DNA of 64,000 nt from Epinephelus fuscoguttatus (taxonomy: Eukaryota > Chordata > Actinopteri > Perciformes > Serranidae): assembly GCF_011397635.1 (NCBI RefSeq), contig NC_064759.1:19492428-19556427 (forward strand). Reading direction: 5' to 3'. Positions 37,301 to 48,264 of the stretch are shown here, one piece after another (position 1 is the first letter of the stretch; each line of letters opens with the position of its first letter). The notes under the pieces were generated by a model, which worked only from the letters and a program-made list of their open reading frames with translations, was not told the DNA's origin and searched no databases. Position numbers and translations under genes: made by a program.

Positions 37301-39134
37301 GGAGACTGTTTTCTGGCTTGATTACAGGTATGTGATAGATAGCTGGTAGAGACATCCAGCAGATACTTTTGTCATACAGTTTCAAACTCTTTGGCTGTTT
37401 GGAGGTTACTGTTAACCTTTCATCAGCTACTGAAAGAATTTCTTCATCAGCGAGAGAATAACTGAGCCAAGACTGAGCTTTGAATCAGTATATTTATTTA
37501 AGGGGAGCACAGAGAGTTTCAGAATGTGCTCTGTGAGCTGAAAATAGTGTCTAAACTACCCAGATTGGCTTGTTTGATGTTGTGCATCATTAAGTCTAGA
37601 CTTTTTTTCAGTAGCAGCCACAGAATCAAAGCAGAGACATTTAATGAACACAATCAAGAGCAAAGACACTATGTAAGATGCCATAAATTCTAATGGCAGC
37701 CTCTGTGATCTCCCTCACCAGAGTCTGTGTGTGGACTTAAGTATGAAAACAATGAAATGTGATTACATTCAAATCTGGCTATTTTCATTCTGTGAAGCTT
37801 TGTCCTAGGCGAACCACAAAAAGACCATTCGTTGTGCCAGGAATTGTTGCGGCTACGGTGAAATTCTAAGTATTAAAAACATTTCTTTCCCTCTGCGGTT
37901 CGGCGTGTGTCATTACAATGAGGAAATAACACCGACTCGCTCCCTTGTGTAATCTGACCTTTTCATCTTCTGTGTATAAATCAAATGTGGCTTGACTCCC
38001 CGCATAAATTCCACCGAAGGGTTATGACTTTGATTTCTTCATTGTGGAAGAGGAGTAGTGTGGTCGGATGGTTTATGAAACAAGTATTACTGCTGAAGTA
38101 TCTGGGGAAAAGTGCATCTATTCTGCGACGGACTCTCGCTTTGGAGGTCTGGCCCTAATAGGGCGCAGCTGATGAATTGGCCAGCTGACATCTGTGTACA
38201 GAAGCCAGCTCAGTCATTCTGTCATACTTATCTTAGACAATGGCGGTGATGCTGAAGGAATGCTCTGACCTGGATGCTGTCTCTGCGGAAAGGGACAAAC
38301 TGTGTGGGAAGGAAGGGCCATTGTGGTTATCTCTAAGTTGATAACGAAAATATCACACTACATGATAGTTTGGAGCTTTGCTTCCTCTCAGCTCCTCAGT
38401 CCAAACCAAAGTAAACAATGCTCAGTCAGAAATAGTGTTTGACCGCTTCTCAGGCCACCACACCATAATGTGTTTGTGCTGGCGTCTGTCTGAACACATT
38501 TTCTGCTGTGACCTTATATAAATAACTCCTCGCTGACTGACAGTTTTTTGGGAAGACTTTGTTATGCTAACCTTTATCACTTGTAACTGGTATTATATTT
38601 TGTTTTGATTTAATACGAGATAAAGAGATGTAGACATACGTTTCCCACACAGATTTAGCTACATCAGGATGGGTTAAATGATTATTAGATAGTCAGCAGC
38701 GTGCAAAGGACAGAGGAAGGGGATTCCTGAATGTTGGACCTCAGGATATGCGGCCAGGAAAGAACAAATGATGAGATAGCAGGGTCAAAAAATAGCACCA
38801 AACATTAACGTCACAGGAGCTCAGATGTGGCGCAAAGACATGTGCTGCTACTGGTTTGGCTGGGTCATTGGAAAATAACATTTTAGCTGTCTTTTATCTT
38901 TCGTTTCATGCATTTGACTCTAGATATGCAATTACTATTTGTAACTAAATAATAAAAGGCTGCGGAAAGCTTGTATTTAACACCGTACATGACGAGTTCC
39001 AACCAGAGTTATTATAGTTTGGTATTTTTTAGAGTGGGTTTGCTCATTTTAGTTTGTTTTTTTTAAAGATGTTTCAGTTTCAGTATGAGTTTGTTTAGTA
39101 TGAGCGTTTTCTTTTTAATAATATAGGGGGTAAG
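34353..39134. other. non-coding, no recognised gene or repeat
   Basis: A long stretch with only short open frames, and almost none between about 37390 and 40310. It could include regulatory sequence of eva1b, but I cannot show conservation from a single sequence. Confidence 0.4.
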
Positions 39135-39139
39135 GTATG

Positions 39140-39480
39140 GTGAGTGAGGTGAGGTGAGGTGAGGCGAGGTAAAACTTTAATGTCCTCGAGGGGCAATTTG
39201 AGATACAGACTGTAGTCATGAGTACAACAAAACAGACAGTACAGTACATAACACACATAATCCAGTATCCCACTCTATCAGGGGTAAATCAAGGACAATT
39301 AGGGATCACTGCAGGTTAAGATAAGCGATAGCAGACAGGACAAAGAACGATCTGTAGCGCTTAGTGCTGCATTTAGGGAGGCAAAACCTCCGCCCTGATG
39401 GAAGCATCTGAAACTCATGGAGGGGATGTTGCAAGTCTATGATTGTCTGGGGCAAGATTTCAGAAGCTCAGAACAGGTAT
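39140..39480 (-). pseudogene. LINE 3' end: last residues of ORF2, 3' UTR and CACCT-type tail
   Basis: On the minus strand the frame ending at 39306 reads LPQTIIDLQHPLHEF, then MLPSGRRFCLPKCSTKRY, RSFFVLSAIAYLNLQ and stop. This matches the end of teleost LINE ORF2 proteins ('LPSGRR......NRY..SF.P.AI..LN'). It is followed by AATTGCCCCTCGAGGACATTAAAG and a degenerate CCTCA tandem (39139-39171), the presumed 3' tail. Truncated and inactive. Confidence 0.8.
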
Positions 39481-41209
39481 TACAATACAAATACAATATT
39501 CTGTGAAGGCACTTAACTCCAATTCATGTAGACATCCAGTCTCACTAAAAGATAGTGATATTTCCTGTATATTTTTTATTTAATTTTAGTCAGTTTTGCA
39601 ATCTTGTTCAAGTTAATTTTTGTTTTTTCTAAGTCCAGTTTTTATTTTCATGTATTTTATTTTATTTTTTTTATTTATTTTTATAAATATTTTTTTAATT
39701 TATTTTATTTTTATTTCAGTTAACTTAACACCTTATTTTAGCTGTTAGTTTAGTTTTAGTTCACTCCAATAACCTTGCATTTGAATTTTATTTTTTTTTA
39801 TTTAAAATTTGTGCAGGTTTGCCACACAATAACACCATATGGTGCCTTGCTTCTTGAATATTCTCACATTTAACACAGAGCAGTTGGTGTGAACGCTCCC
39901 ACCAGTCAGCACTCCTCAAAAAAATTACAGTTTAGAGTGTGAGAAGTGAAGTGAGAAGCTTTGTTTCTTTGTTTGTTTATTTGATTTATGCCAAAGTGCA
40001 CGGTCTTAGCCAAAGTGACGAAAATATCATTTGGAGTTTGGTTTGTTCTGTTTGCTTTTTTGAGCCATTATTTGTGTCTCATTCATAATATTTACCACCA
40101 GGAAGTTTCTAATGCAACTCAAGTTTGAGGAAAACACGATGGGACAAAATGATACGTCAAATTGCTAATGCATGACTCTTTTGTTATAATTAAGGGCTCA
40201 TATTCAAGGCTGTAGGGCAGGGCAACATCTGCAGTAGAAAAGCAAATTGGGTCACTTCGAGAAAATGACTGAAAGTTGAGTCATGGGATCAGTACAGAGC
40301 CAGGGAGGAGAAGGTCTGTTAATAATTTCCTTCTGGAGGTAAAACAAAAACACAACAAAACAACAGGGCAGGGTAATTAATGTTTAGGTAGGCTTTAAAC
40401 AGGTCTCCAGTTGTCATGTACCACCAGTAACAGATGCCTGAGCTCTGAGGAAGCTCAAGTTTGCTGCATTCCAGTGTGAGAAGAGGCCCGTTCCTGTACT
40501 GTAGGTGTCCAGTCATTAGCTTTGACCTTGGCTTGAGGAAGGACTGTAGTCATTTGAGCCGTTCACTTTATTACCCTCGAGACAAAAACAAAATATCTCA
40601 TTGAAAGCCCAGGTCTGCTTGGATAATGATGAATAGATTCCATTTGTAGGGAGGGATCAGGCTCTGCGGGAGGGTGGAGATGAACTTGTCCATAATTGAA
40701 AAGGAAGGAAGCTCGACGGGAAAACAGCATGTAGGTTCATCCCTACGGTGCGACTGCAGAAACAAAAGGCCCATCGTCACGCTCCCGTGGGGACCGAGGA
40801 GGTGGCCTGGAAAGCACGTTGCCATGGTGAGCGCTCTGTCACTTAGCTCCGAGTACTGTCTCGGTCAGGCGCTCTGTAGTGTACATAGGATCTGCCAAGA
40901 GTCAGCAAGATCAAAATCAGCCCTGGAAAGCACAGAGGCTCAGTTAAACCAACTACAGCTGGCAGAGGAGCTTTTTCCTAAACAGGGCTACAAGTCAGAG
41001 AACTTCACAGCGCAGCATTTCTCGCAGCCCTCGATCCCCCACCTGGCATGTAAAGCGCTAACCCCCAGCACATTATAGGCCCTTTATTGAGTAAAGGAAA
41101 GTGATTCTGGGGCTTGTGTTGTCGGATTTTTGGCAGATTGTTGTGCTTTGAGCTGCTAGAGATGTGAAGGAACTTTGGCGTAGCAGGGAAACTTCAGATT
41201 TTGTCATAT
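39481..41209. other. non-coding; T-rich stretch at 39560-39820
   Basis: AT-rich, T-homopolymer-rich text followed by ordinary sequence. An open frame at 40674-41078 (134 codons) has no family signature, so I do not call a gene. Confidence 0.4.
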
Positions 41210-41214
41210 TAAAC

Positions 41215-42122
41215 CAGATGGGATGTTTTCCTCCCGTTAAATGGAGGTACATTATCCGCAGAGGTCTCTTCCTTTCTGAAACAAATGGACCAGGTGATTA
41301 AAACTGGTAAAACCACTGAATGAAGCAGTTTCACATTACAGTGTTTCTCCTATACACTGTTCGGCTCATTGCAGATGGGCTGCTAGCCCAACACCAGCTT
41401 ATGTGTGCTAACCTTTTATCTCTGATAACTTAAGACTCAGACGTTCAGGAGATCTTTACCGGGAGCCGAATTAACTGCAGAGGTCTCTTCCTCTCCAAAA
41501 CAAACAGAACAAGTGATTAAAACTGCTAAAACCACTGAATAAAGCAGTTTAATGTTACAATTTTGTGTTTCTCCTATGCTGTTTGGTTCATTGCAGACGG
41601 GCAGCTAGCCCAGCACCTGCTAATGTGTTGCTACCATTTTATCTCTGATAACTTAAGAACCAGATGTTCAGGAGAGCTTTACCAGGAGCCGAATTCTCCG
41701 CAGTAGTCTCCTCCTTTCCCAAACAAATGGACCCGGTGATTTAAACCAGTACAAACACCAAACAAAGCAATTTTACAATGAAAATAATTGTTTTTCCAGT
41801 GCTGTTTGGCCCATCACAGAGAGGCTGCTGACTATGGTGTCGAACGCAAAAAGTCGAAAACAAAAACGTGAATGGCCCTATCTAGAGCCAGTGCTCAGTT
41901 TGTCCGTTCTGGGCTACTGTAGAAACATGGTGTTGCAACATGGCAGACTCTGTGGACAAGGACCTGCTCCAAATGTAGATATAAACGGCTCATTCTACGA
42001 CTTGGCTCTTCAACGAAAACACGACAATTCTTATACTCAGGTGATTAAACACCAAAGAAATTATACTTGTATTCCATTTCTGCCAATTAATCCCCCTAAA
42101 TCTTACACACTGGACCTTTAAT
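41215..42122 (-). mobile_element. non-autonomous DNA element, 'CCAGTGTGTAAGATTTA' family, copy 2, with internal tandem array
   Basis: The right end AAATCTTACACACTGGACCTTTAA is the inverse of the start of the copy at 32218. TCATACTCAGGTGATTA-like text and GGGCTACTGTAGAAACATGG are further hallmarks. The left 620 bp is a tandem array (see separate entry). The whole is about 900 bp and encodes nothing. Confidence 0.68.
41256..41830. repeat. ~220-bp tandem array, 2.6 units
   Basis: The units start at about 41261, 41480 and 41703 (GAGGTCTCTTCC, GAGGTCTCTTCC, GTAGTCTCCTCC), spaced 219 and 223 bp. Each contains an AAACAAATGGACC-like block, AAACCACTGAATRAAGCAGT, TTTCTCCTAT..TGTT, GCAGAYGGGC and TTTTATCTCTGATAACTTAAG. 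The third is cut short. Units differ at roughly 15-20% of positions by eye. Confidence 0.85.
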
Positions 42123-42610
42123 TTCCAATCCTGCTGCAAACAGCATTTTTTAAAAGTCTCACTGAAATTAACTTTTTCCATGAGAACATACAAACCACAA
42201 TGAAACAGCAGCTACTAGGCATATTTTTTCAAATTGTTAAAAGAGGACAAAACTGTTCTGGCGCTGTCATCTTCAGTGATATGCTACTGATTGTGGCATA
42301 ATGCAGTCCAGCACAACAACACTAACTACAGCCTCAATGTTAAACATGTTCTGACAGTGTCCTAACTGGCAGATCCTTTGTATTAGATTGCAGTGAATTG
42401 TATAGGTGTACCTAATAAAGTGGCCATGGAGTGCACATTCCTGTGTTTTTTGCGGTATGTGCATTTTACCCTAAAGACATCACAGTCAAACCAGTGAAAA
42501 CGGAAAAGCCTGCCTCTAGTCTCTAGCTGGACCGTGTATCCTGCAATAGGCCTGTCGCTGTTTGCATTGCAGACGCCTCACCGAGTTTGGATCTAATGTG
42601 GCTTGACGTC

Positions 42611-42614
<4 letters not shown>

Positions 42615-42654
<40 letters not shown>

Positions 42655-42671
42655 TCTGTCTGTGTGTGTGT
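42615..42671. repeat. GT dinucleotide microsatellite
   Basis: GT run 42615-42653, a CTCTGTC break, then GT again to 42671. Confidence 0.95.
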
Positions 42672-42689
42672 TTGCTCTTGTCTCAGGGT

Positions 42690-42850
42690 GGCCAAATGAG
42701 CTGTTTAGCCTGAGGACCAAAGATCACAGGCCCTGATTCAACAGCGAGGGAGAGAAAGGGAGAGGAGTGTGATCATTTCGCATCCATTCTCCAACTTCTC
42801 ATTACACTATGAGCTGGGACTGAGGACGGGCTTCATAGTTTCATTTTGTG
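42690..42850 (+). other. candidate non-coding 5' exon of eva1b (near)
   Basis: A GTAAGT donor at 42851 follows a purine-rich, non-repetitive stretch just downstream of a GT run. It lies 1.46 kb before the required acceptor at 44309. There is no open frame of note, so it would be untranslated. The 5' boundary is arbitrary. It competes with the 29614 donor, and both could be used in alternative transcripts. Confidence 0.3.
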
Positions 42851-43455
42851 GTAAGTTTCATACTTGATCTTGGCTCCACTTTTTGTTTACTTCTGCTTTT
42901 ACAGGAGAATGTTTGTTGTGTTGTAAAGTTCATTAGTGTGCCACAATACATATGGCTTACATGTGTGGTTTTATGCTTGAATTTTACTAAAGGCAACATC
43001 AACAAATATGCACAACTGTTGCATAAATCACATCATGATACAAATCAGGCACTGAGGTTATCAGTGGGTGCAATTTGGAGGTAAACGCAAACACAAACAT
43101 TGTGCAATTTGAGGACATCCATACGATCTGTGTGTAGGCTTCGTGACATGTGGTTCGACTTAGCGAAAAGTGCGCACACGTAAGAGTGGGACGGCTTCAG
43201 AGTTCATCATCTCACATGAACGGCCAGCCACAACACAAAGCACATGTTAGAGGGGAACAGCGCTAACACTTAGCTGGAAGGATTAAAGGCACCTCCTTTT
43301 TATTTTGAAGCGGTCTCTCCTCTGTTGCCATCAACACTCTCTTATGTGTCTCAGGGTGCAACACCGTGATGTCATCAAGCCAGGGAGATGGAAAATGTTC
43401 ACAAAATGGCAAAGCAGAGGGGAAAAGCACGAGTCAGCAGGAAAGGGCTGCAGGG

Positions 43456-43478
43456 TGGAGGAGGAGGAGGAGGAGGAG
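43456..43478. repeat. GGA trinucleotide run
   Basis: About seven GGA units in otherwise unassigned sequence between the candidate 5' exon and eva1b. Confidence 0.9.
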
Positions 43479-44309
43479 TGGAGCTAAGAAAAGGTTGACG
43501 GAGGAAATACAGAGAGACCCAGCAGCAACACGACCCTGATTTGGTATTTCATGCAGGCAAATCCAATAATAATTTATTTTTAGATGAGAAACAGACTTGC
43601 TTCTTTTGAAGACAAAAGCTAGTGAGCGAGGAGGCAGCATGAAAGAAACACAGCCAATGTAGATAATAAGGAGAATGACTGTTCTTGTATCTCATCTGGT
43701 GCACGGCCCCACGGATTTTTACTTTAAGAAAGACTTCCTTGGGAGTGTTTGGAGCCACGGCCACACACGGAATGGCTCAAAAACACAATGGAGCTCCTCA
43801 GACTGGCAGGATGCCAGGAGGACAGACAGCTTAAATGTCAGGGATACAAAGTCCAAACAATACAAGTCAACAACACACTGCTCTTTAGCTCCGTGCTCCA
43901 CAAATTGATCTGGGAGTCCCATCAGGCAGGAAGGAGTCCTTTGTGGCTATTTGGAAAATTGACTCTTGACCTCGTTTATGGAGGGGCTGTCATGGTTCAG
44001 AGAGAATGGCGGAGGCAGTGTGCCATGTGCCAAATGCGTTATGATGATCCCAGATGAAGCCAGTACTTTAGGAGGACACAGAGGAGCTTTTGTCTGACAC
44101 TTGGAGGCCTCATCCCACCCACCCGAGGGCATATGAAGAAGTACCGTCGTCAGTGGGTTTGACATGCAGGCGCTGCACAGAATGTGACACTGGGGGAAGA
44201 CTGCTCGGGAAATATTTCAAAGACTTTCAGCACCTTGAAGAGTATTGATACGCTGTCTGGTTGCATTATACACCGAAGTCAGATGAGTCATATGTTTGTT
44301 GTTTTTCAG

Positions 44310-44404
44310 GTCTGAAGAAATAAAACGTAAGATCACCATGGATGTGAAGAAAAAAGAAATGGACCTCCTGAGCAACAGCATAGCTGCATATGCACATATC
44401 AAGG
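44310..44404 (+). other. eva1b: eva1b first coding exon with 28 bases of 5' UTR
   Basis: The acceptor is the pyrimidine-rich TGTTTTTCAG ending at 44309, and the donor GTAAGT begins at 44405. The 28 bases before the ATG are also open in frame, so a longer N-terminus is formally possible. Family members start at the Met corresponding to 44338, so that start was chosen. The acceptor shows that at least one further non-coding exon lies upstream. Confidence 0.85.
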
Positions 44405-44941
44405 GTAAGTCACACCGCAGCCCAGTACGTCAACCTGTGTTCATGATTTCTACCCAAACAAGTCAAGTAACAACATTTTACTGTTTCTGAAGTTGCTCAT
44501 TTTGTCCTTTCCTCAGCAAACCCAGAGAGCTTCGGCCTTTACTTTGTGCTGGGAGTGTGTTTCGGCCTGGTGCTGACGCTCTGCCTCTTGGTCATCCGCA
44601 TCTCCTGCAAGCCGCGGACCAACGTGGCCCCCTCCACACCTGAGAAAAAACAATTAAAGGACATCAGTGAGGAGGACGAGGAGAGTGAGGATGATGAGGA
44701 CGAAGACGGGGATGATGTCGAGGCACCTATCACTTTGCCCAGCACAGAAATCCCTGTTGGTAATCACACCAGCCAATCAGACGGGACACTGAGTGTGAAC
44801 GTATTTACTTCAGCGGAGGAGCTGGAGCGGGCGCAGCGTCTGGAGGAGAGGGAACGTATCATACGCGAGATCTGGAGGAACGGCCAGCCGGACATCCTGG
44901 GGTCAGGGACAGGGACTATTGGAAGAGTGCATTACTACTAA
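44338..44941 (+). CDS. eva1b: EVA1B (FAM176B) single-pass membrane protein, complete, two coding exons
   Basis: Coding exons 44338-44404 and 44517-44941 join (AAG G|CA) to give 163 residues. The intron is 112 bp, with donor G|GTAAGT and acceptor CCTCAG|C. The start lies in a strong context (A at -3, G at +4). Residues 7-29 (EMDLLSNSIAAYAHI, then NPESFG) and a membrane helix at about 30-49 precede a Lys/Pro stretch. A Glu/Asp-rich linker (73-91) follows, then the family hallmark NVFTSAEELERAQRLEERER (117-136), REIW..GQPD, and a terminal GRVHYY. The N-terminus and the HYY end match EVA1B rather than EVA1A, and there is none of the extra extracellular sequence of EVA1C. From family knowledge it is a type III-like protein of internal membranes or plasma membrane. 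EVA1A is linked to autophagy, but EVA1B function is poorly defined. No break or missing block is visible. The gene converges on the adaptor gene at 55359-62431. Teleosts can have two paralogues (a/b); which one this is cannot be told here. Confidence 0.96.
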
Positions 44942-45800
44942 GATAAACGAGGCTTCAAGGGAAACACTGTGAGCTCTGTGAAGGACGGACATAGACTTCT
45001 GGGTGGGCTCGATGTCCCTGAGGCCTGTGAGACTTGTGTTAGATACAAAGCAACATCGTGGACGGCAATGATGTGCCAACAGCTTGGACAGAGCTGAACT
45101 ATGTGATATTGCACTTCCTATGTAGCAATATGTCCAACTGACTACATGAAATGAAACCAAGTGGTGTCTTAAAGCCTGATTAATGCGTATGGAAAAGATG
45201 CAGTATGAATGTGGGAGCTGATGGACACTTGAAGTCTATTGAAATGTATGGCGCTTATGACAAAAATGCACACATCTGTTTATGTATAAGTGGAAAAAGA
45301 AAGCATATATTTGGACAATGTATGTACTGTATTTTGCCATGAAGATTATTTGAGTTTGCGGGGAAGAGAAAACACTTTCAGGTGTACTGTTAAAGGAAAT
45401 TACACTATTTGAACAAGGGTCAGATTACATAGTCTAACGTAAAGACAATTAAAATCGGAGTCTTTAATTTATGAGTACATTAACCCATGTCTGTGTTTTC
45501 AGGGATAATTCCACCAAAGGAAATGACCGAATTAAAGCATTACGACGAAACCGTTTGCTGTTGTTTCTCTTCGTAACCCCCAGATGTCAGACAAATATAC
45601 AGCAGAGCTCATTTTCTGTCTACCTTTGGGCCATGGATTTATAATCAAGATAAAGACAGAGGGAGACGGGGGAAATTTTGCTAATAAGATTAATGGAAAG
45701 GTCATTCTTTGTCATTTGTTATTACTGCTTAATGTCTCCCATGTGTGCCTTAAAAGGTTAGAAATACAGTTTTCTAATAAAATTTCTGGGAACTCCAAAA
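44942..45800 (+). other. eva1b: probable eva1b 3' UTR with candidate poly(A) signals
   Basis: This stretch follows the TAA stop and contains no recognised repeat. ATTAAA occurs at 45448 and 45531, and a canonical AATAAA at 45776-45781. The transcript end is most likely near 45.8 kb, but alternative ends at the ATTAAA sites are possible. The boundary is inferred from signals only. Confidence 0.5.
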
Positions 45801-46061
45801 TGACAGCAAATGTTTTTACAAGGCTCTGGTGGAGTCGGACATTAGGGTTGTTAGAGATGTGTTGATAACAGAGAGGATGGGATAACTTAGAGTGAAATTA
45901 ATTTCCTCTCTAAAAAAGTCTGCTTCAGGTAGACAAATCAGATTCTCTGACATATCATGATAAAACATATGGCTGAAATTTCTGTTTCTGTCACAGATTT
46001 TGGTGTAACACTGGCTGTGATGTACCCTACTGTGTGTTCCAATACCCATACTACCATACTA

Positions 46062-46539
46062 TATCCTCCTGAGACCCTGTGTCCTCAATTGAAGACATCA
46101 CATTTTGGGTTTACTTGACCTTCTACTTCATTTTACTTAACTTAGACCTGTTGTCCTCATTCGTGGACACTTTTTGTGCCATCTAGTGGTAGTAAGACCA
46201 CAATACACTAAAAACAAGATGGTAGCCATCTGTGCCAAGTCAGTCTGTAGCCGATCTCGACACAAAAGTGGACAAGGTCCAAAACCTGATCACATCTTAT
46301 GGTTGAAACTTGTTTATTTATGATAAATAACGTTTGTAGTTTCATACGGCAACACTTTGACCAATTTTAGCAACAGTAAGCTAAGACGATGTTAATTAGG
46401 AAGTACTCATTTGAGGACATTGGGGCTTTATTATTGTTGACAATGTGTAGCATTTTGTACTTACTGAGTCCTACTGATCCCAAATAGCTAGGAAAAATTA
46501 AAAATGCACACCAAACAAAAGTTCAGGTCTCTTCAGGGT
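46062..46539 (+). mobile_element. 'CCTCCTGAGA' inverted-terminus element, copy 2
   Basis: It starts TATATCCTCCTGAGACCCTG and ends near CAGGTCTCTTCAGGG; the termini are imperfectly inverted. The interior includes CTTAACTTAGACCTGTTGTC, TGCCATCTAGTGGTAGTAAG, and AATAGCTAGGAAAAATTAAA. This copy has a single internal ~36-bp unit (near 46413). Confidence 0.75.
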
Positions 46540-48240
46540 CAGTCCAGGTCTGACCCACAATCCTCTGCACAGCGAACGTTACGTCACATCGACTGAGCTG
46601 CAAACATATGACAGCTGATTGACAGCTGATTGACAGCTGTCAGAAGTCCCAGTGATGGATGACAGGATATTTAAGTAACAGTGGGTAATAAGCAGGCTAC
46701 AACATTTGTGTCTTTCTCTTCGTTTCATTTTTACCAACATGGCAAGACAGTACTCACACATCCCACCTTAGGGGTACAGCAACTTCACTTCACTGTTAAG
46801 CACAAGGCACCCACTCTCTCTCATGTCTCACTCATACCTGTCCCCACAAAACAAGGGCAGGTAGGAACCAATTAGCTCATCCCACTGCACATGAAAATGC
46901 AAATGAAACAATATATAAAGTGCTTTAAGTGACAATGAAATAATAATTTACCACCGACTCAGTAATGCTGAATTCATTACTGTCTAAATATAAATAATGT
47001 ACCCATTAATGAATAACACAGTAACTTGTGTAATAAAAATAACCCCAAAACATAGTGTGTGCAGGAATGATGGTTACAATGGGAATATTAATTGTTTAAG
47101 TGAACAAAATAATCATAAATATTACAAACAACAACAGGACTTAACTATGAAAACAACAATGACAGATGTAATTTGACTGCTGCAATTATAATATGTTAGA
47201 ATCTAGAGTCTGTGCAGTTATAACTTTAAAGTTAAACTAAATACATCACAAAGTACCAACAGCAGAGGTCTTCAGGTTCATCTCCAGCCTCTGAAACTCT
47301 GTAAGTGGCGTTTGTTTAATCACCATGGTAACGTATATAAAAGCAAGAGGGTCACAGTTCAGGGCGTAATGTTATGAGACAGTAGTGTGTCCCGATTGTG
47401 CGTATACTGCATGCAACAGTATACATTTTAAGGGCAGCTGTGGTACCTACTCAAAGTAAAAAGACAAAGTAAGATATTCGGAACGCACCCCGACAGTCTA
47501 TGACGCGCACCCTCTGCATGACGTCGGCCCATCTAATCTGCAACACCTGCTCACAGGTTCACAGCCTCTACTGCAGCCTATGTAGTGTTTCCCACTACAA
47601 GTCCAGTATTGTCACTTTAAAACGGTTTTATGGATTAAAAATGAAGTAAAGCAAATGCCATGAACATCAGCTGTCAACACACCACTTCAAGCCTGAGTTT
47701 TTCTTCACCAACAGAGGACCGCAACGCCTCCCTGGTTCCCCGTAAGATAAGTTGCTGCTCATTCCAACGTGTGTATTGTGAAAGATGTCTCGCCTGTGTT
47801 AAGTTATCGTTTATGTGCTTGGAAAATGTTTTTAGCCACGCTAGCAGCGACCGAGACTCCTCCCTAGTGCTGGGTCAGTATCTTAACAACTATATCACTG
47901 ATTGCCATGATATTTCGTACACATATTAAAGGGGGGCACCACCTAATTTAAGAATTCCAGTGTGTTATTAACGTGGCCCAGGAAAGTTCAGTCAATATCT
48001 GTGAACATGAGTTTGTCTCTCTGAAAGCCAGAAACCATTTTTTTCATAGATCCTTTTTTAATTGAGAGAAATTCATAAAAATATGAAACCAATTAAGTAT
48101 GACAAAAGTTAATGTGAAAAGTGTATGCAACAGAATGTCAAGAGAATTGCATGAGATTAACATACAAAACAACAACAACAGCAATAAAAAAAGAAGAAGA
48201 CGATAAACAGAGGTAAAAAAGTCTACTCAGTCAGACGATA
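46540..48240. other. non-coding, no recognised gene
   Basis: A local triple TGACAGCTGAT occurs near 46609-46640. No gene or other repeat recognised. This is intergenic sequence between the two convergent genes. Confidence 0.45.
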
Positions 48241-48264
48241 CCTGTAAAACTTCAATTAATAGCC

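Noticed and set aside
40674..41078. 134-codon open frame on the + strand
   Set aside because: Ordinary amino-acid mix without a recognisable motif; no flanking splice structure consistent with a gene.
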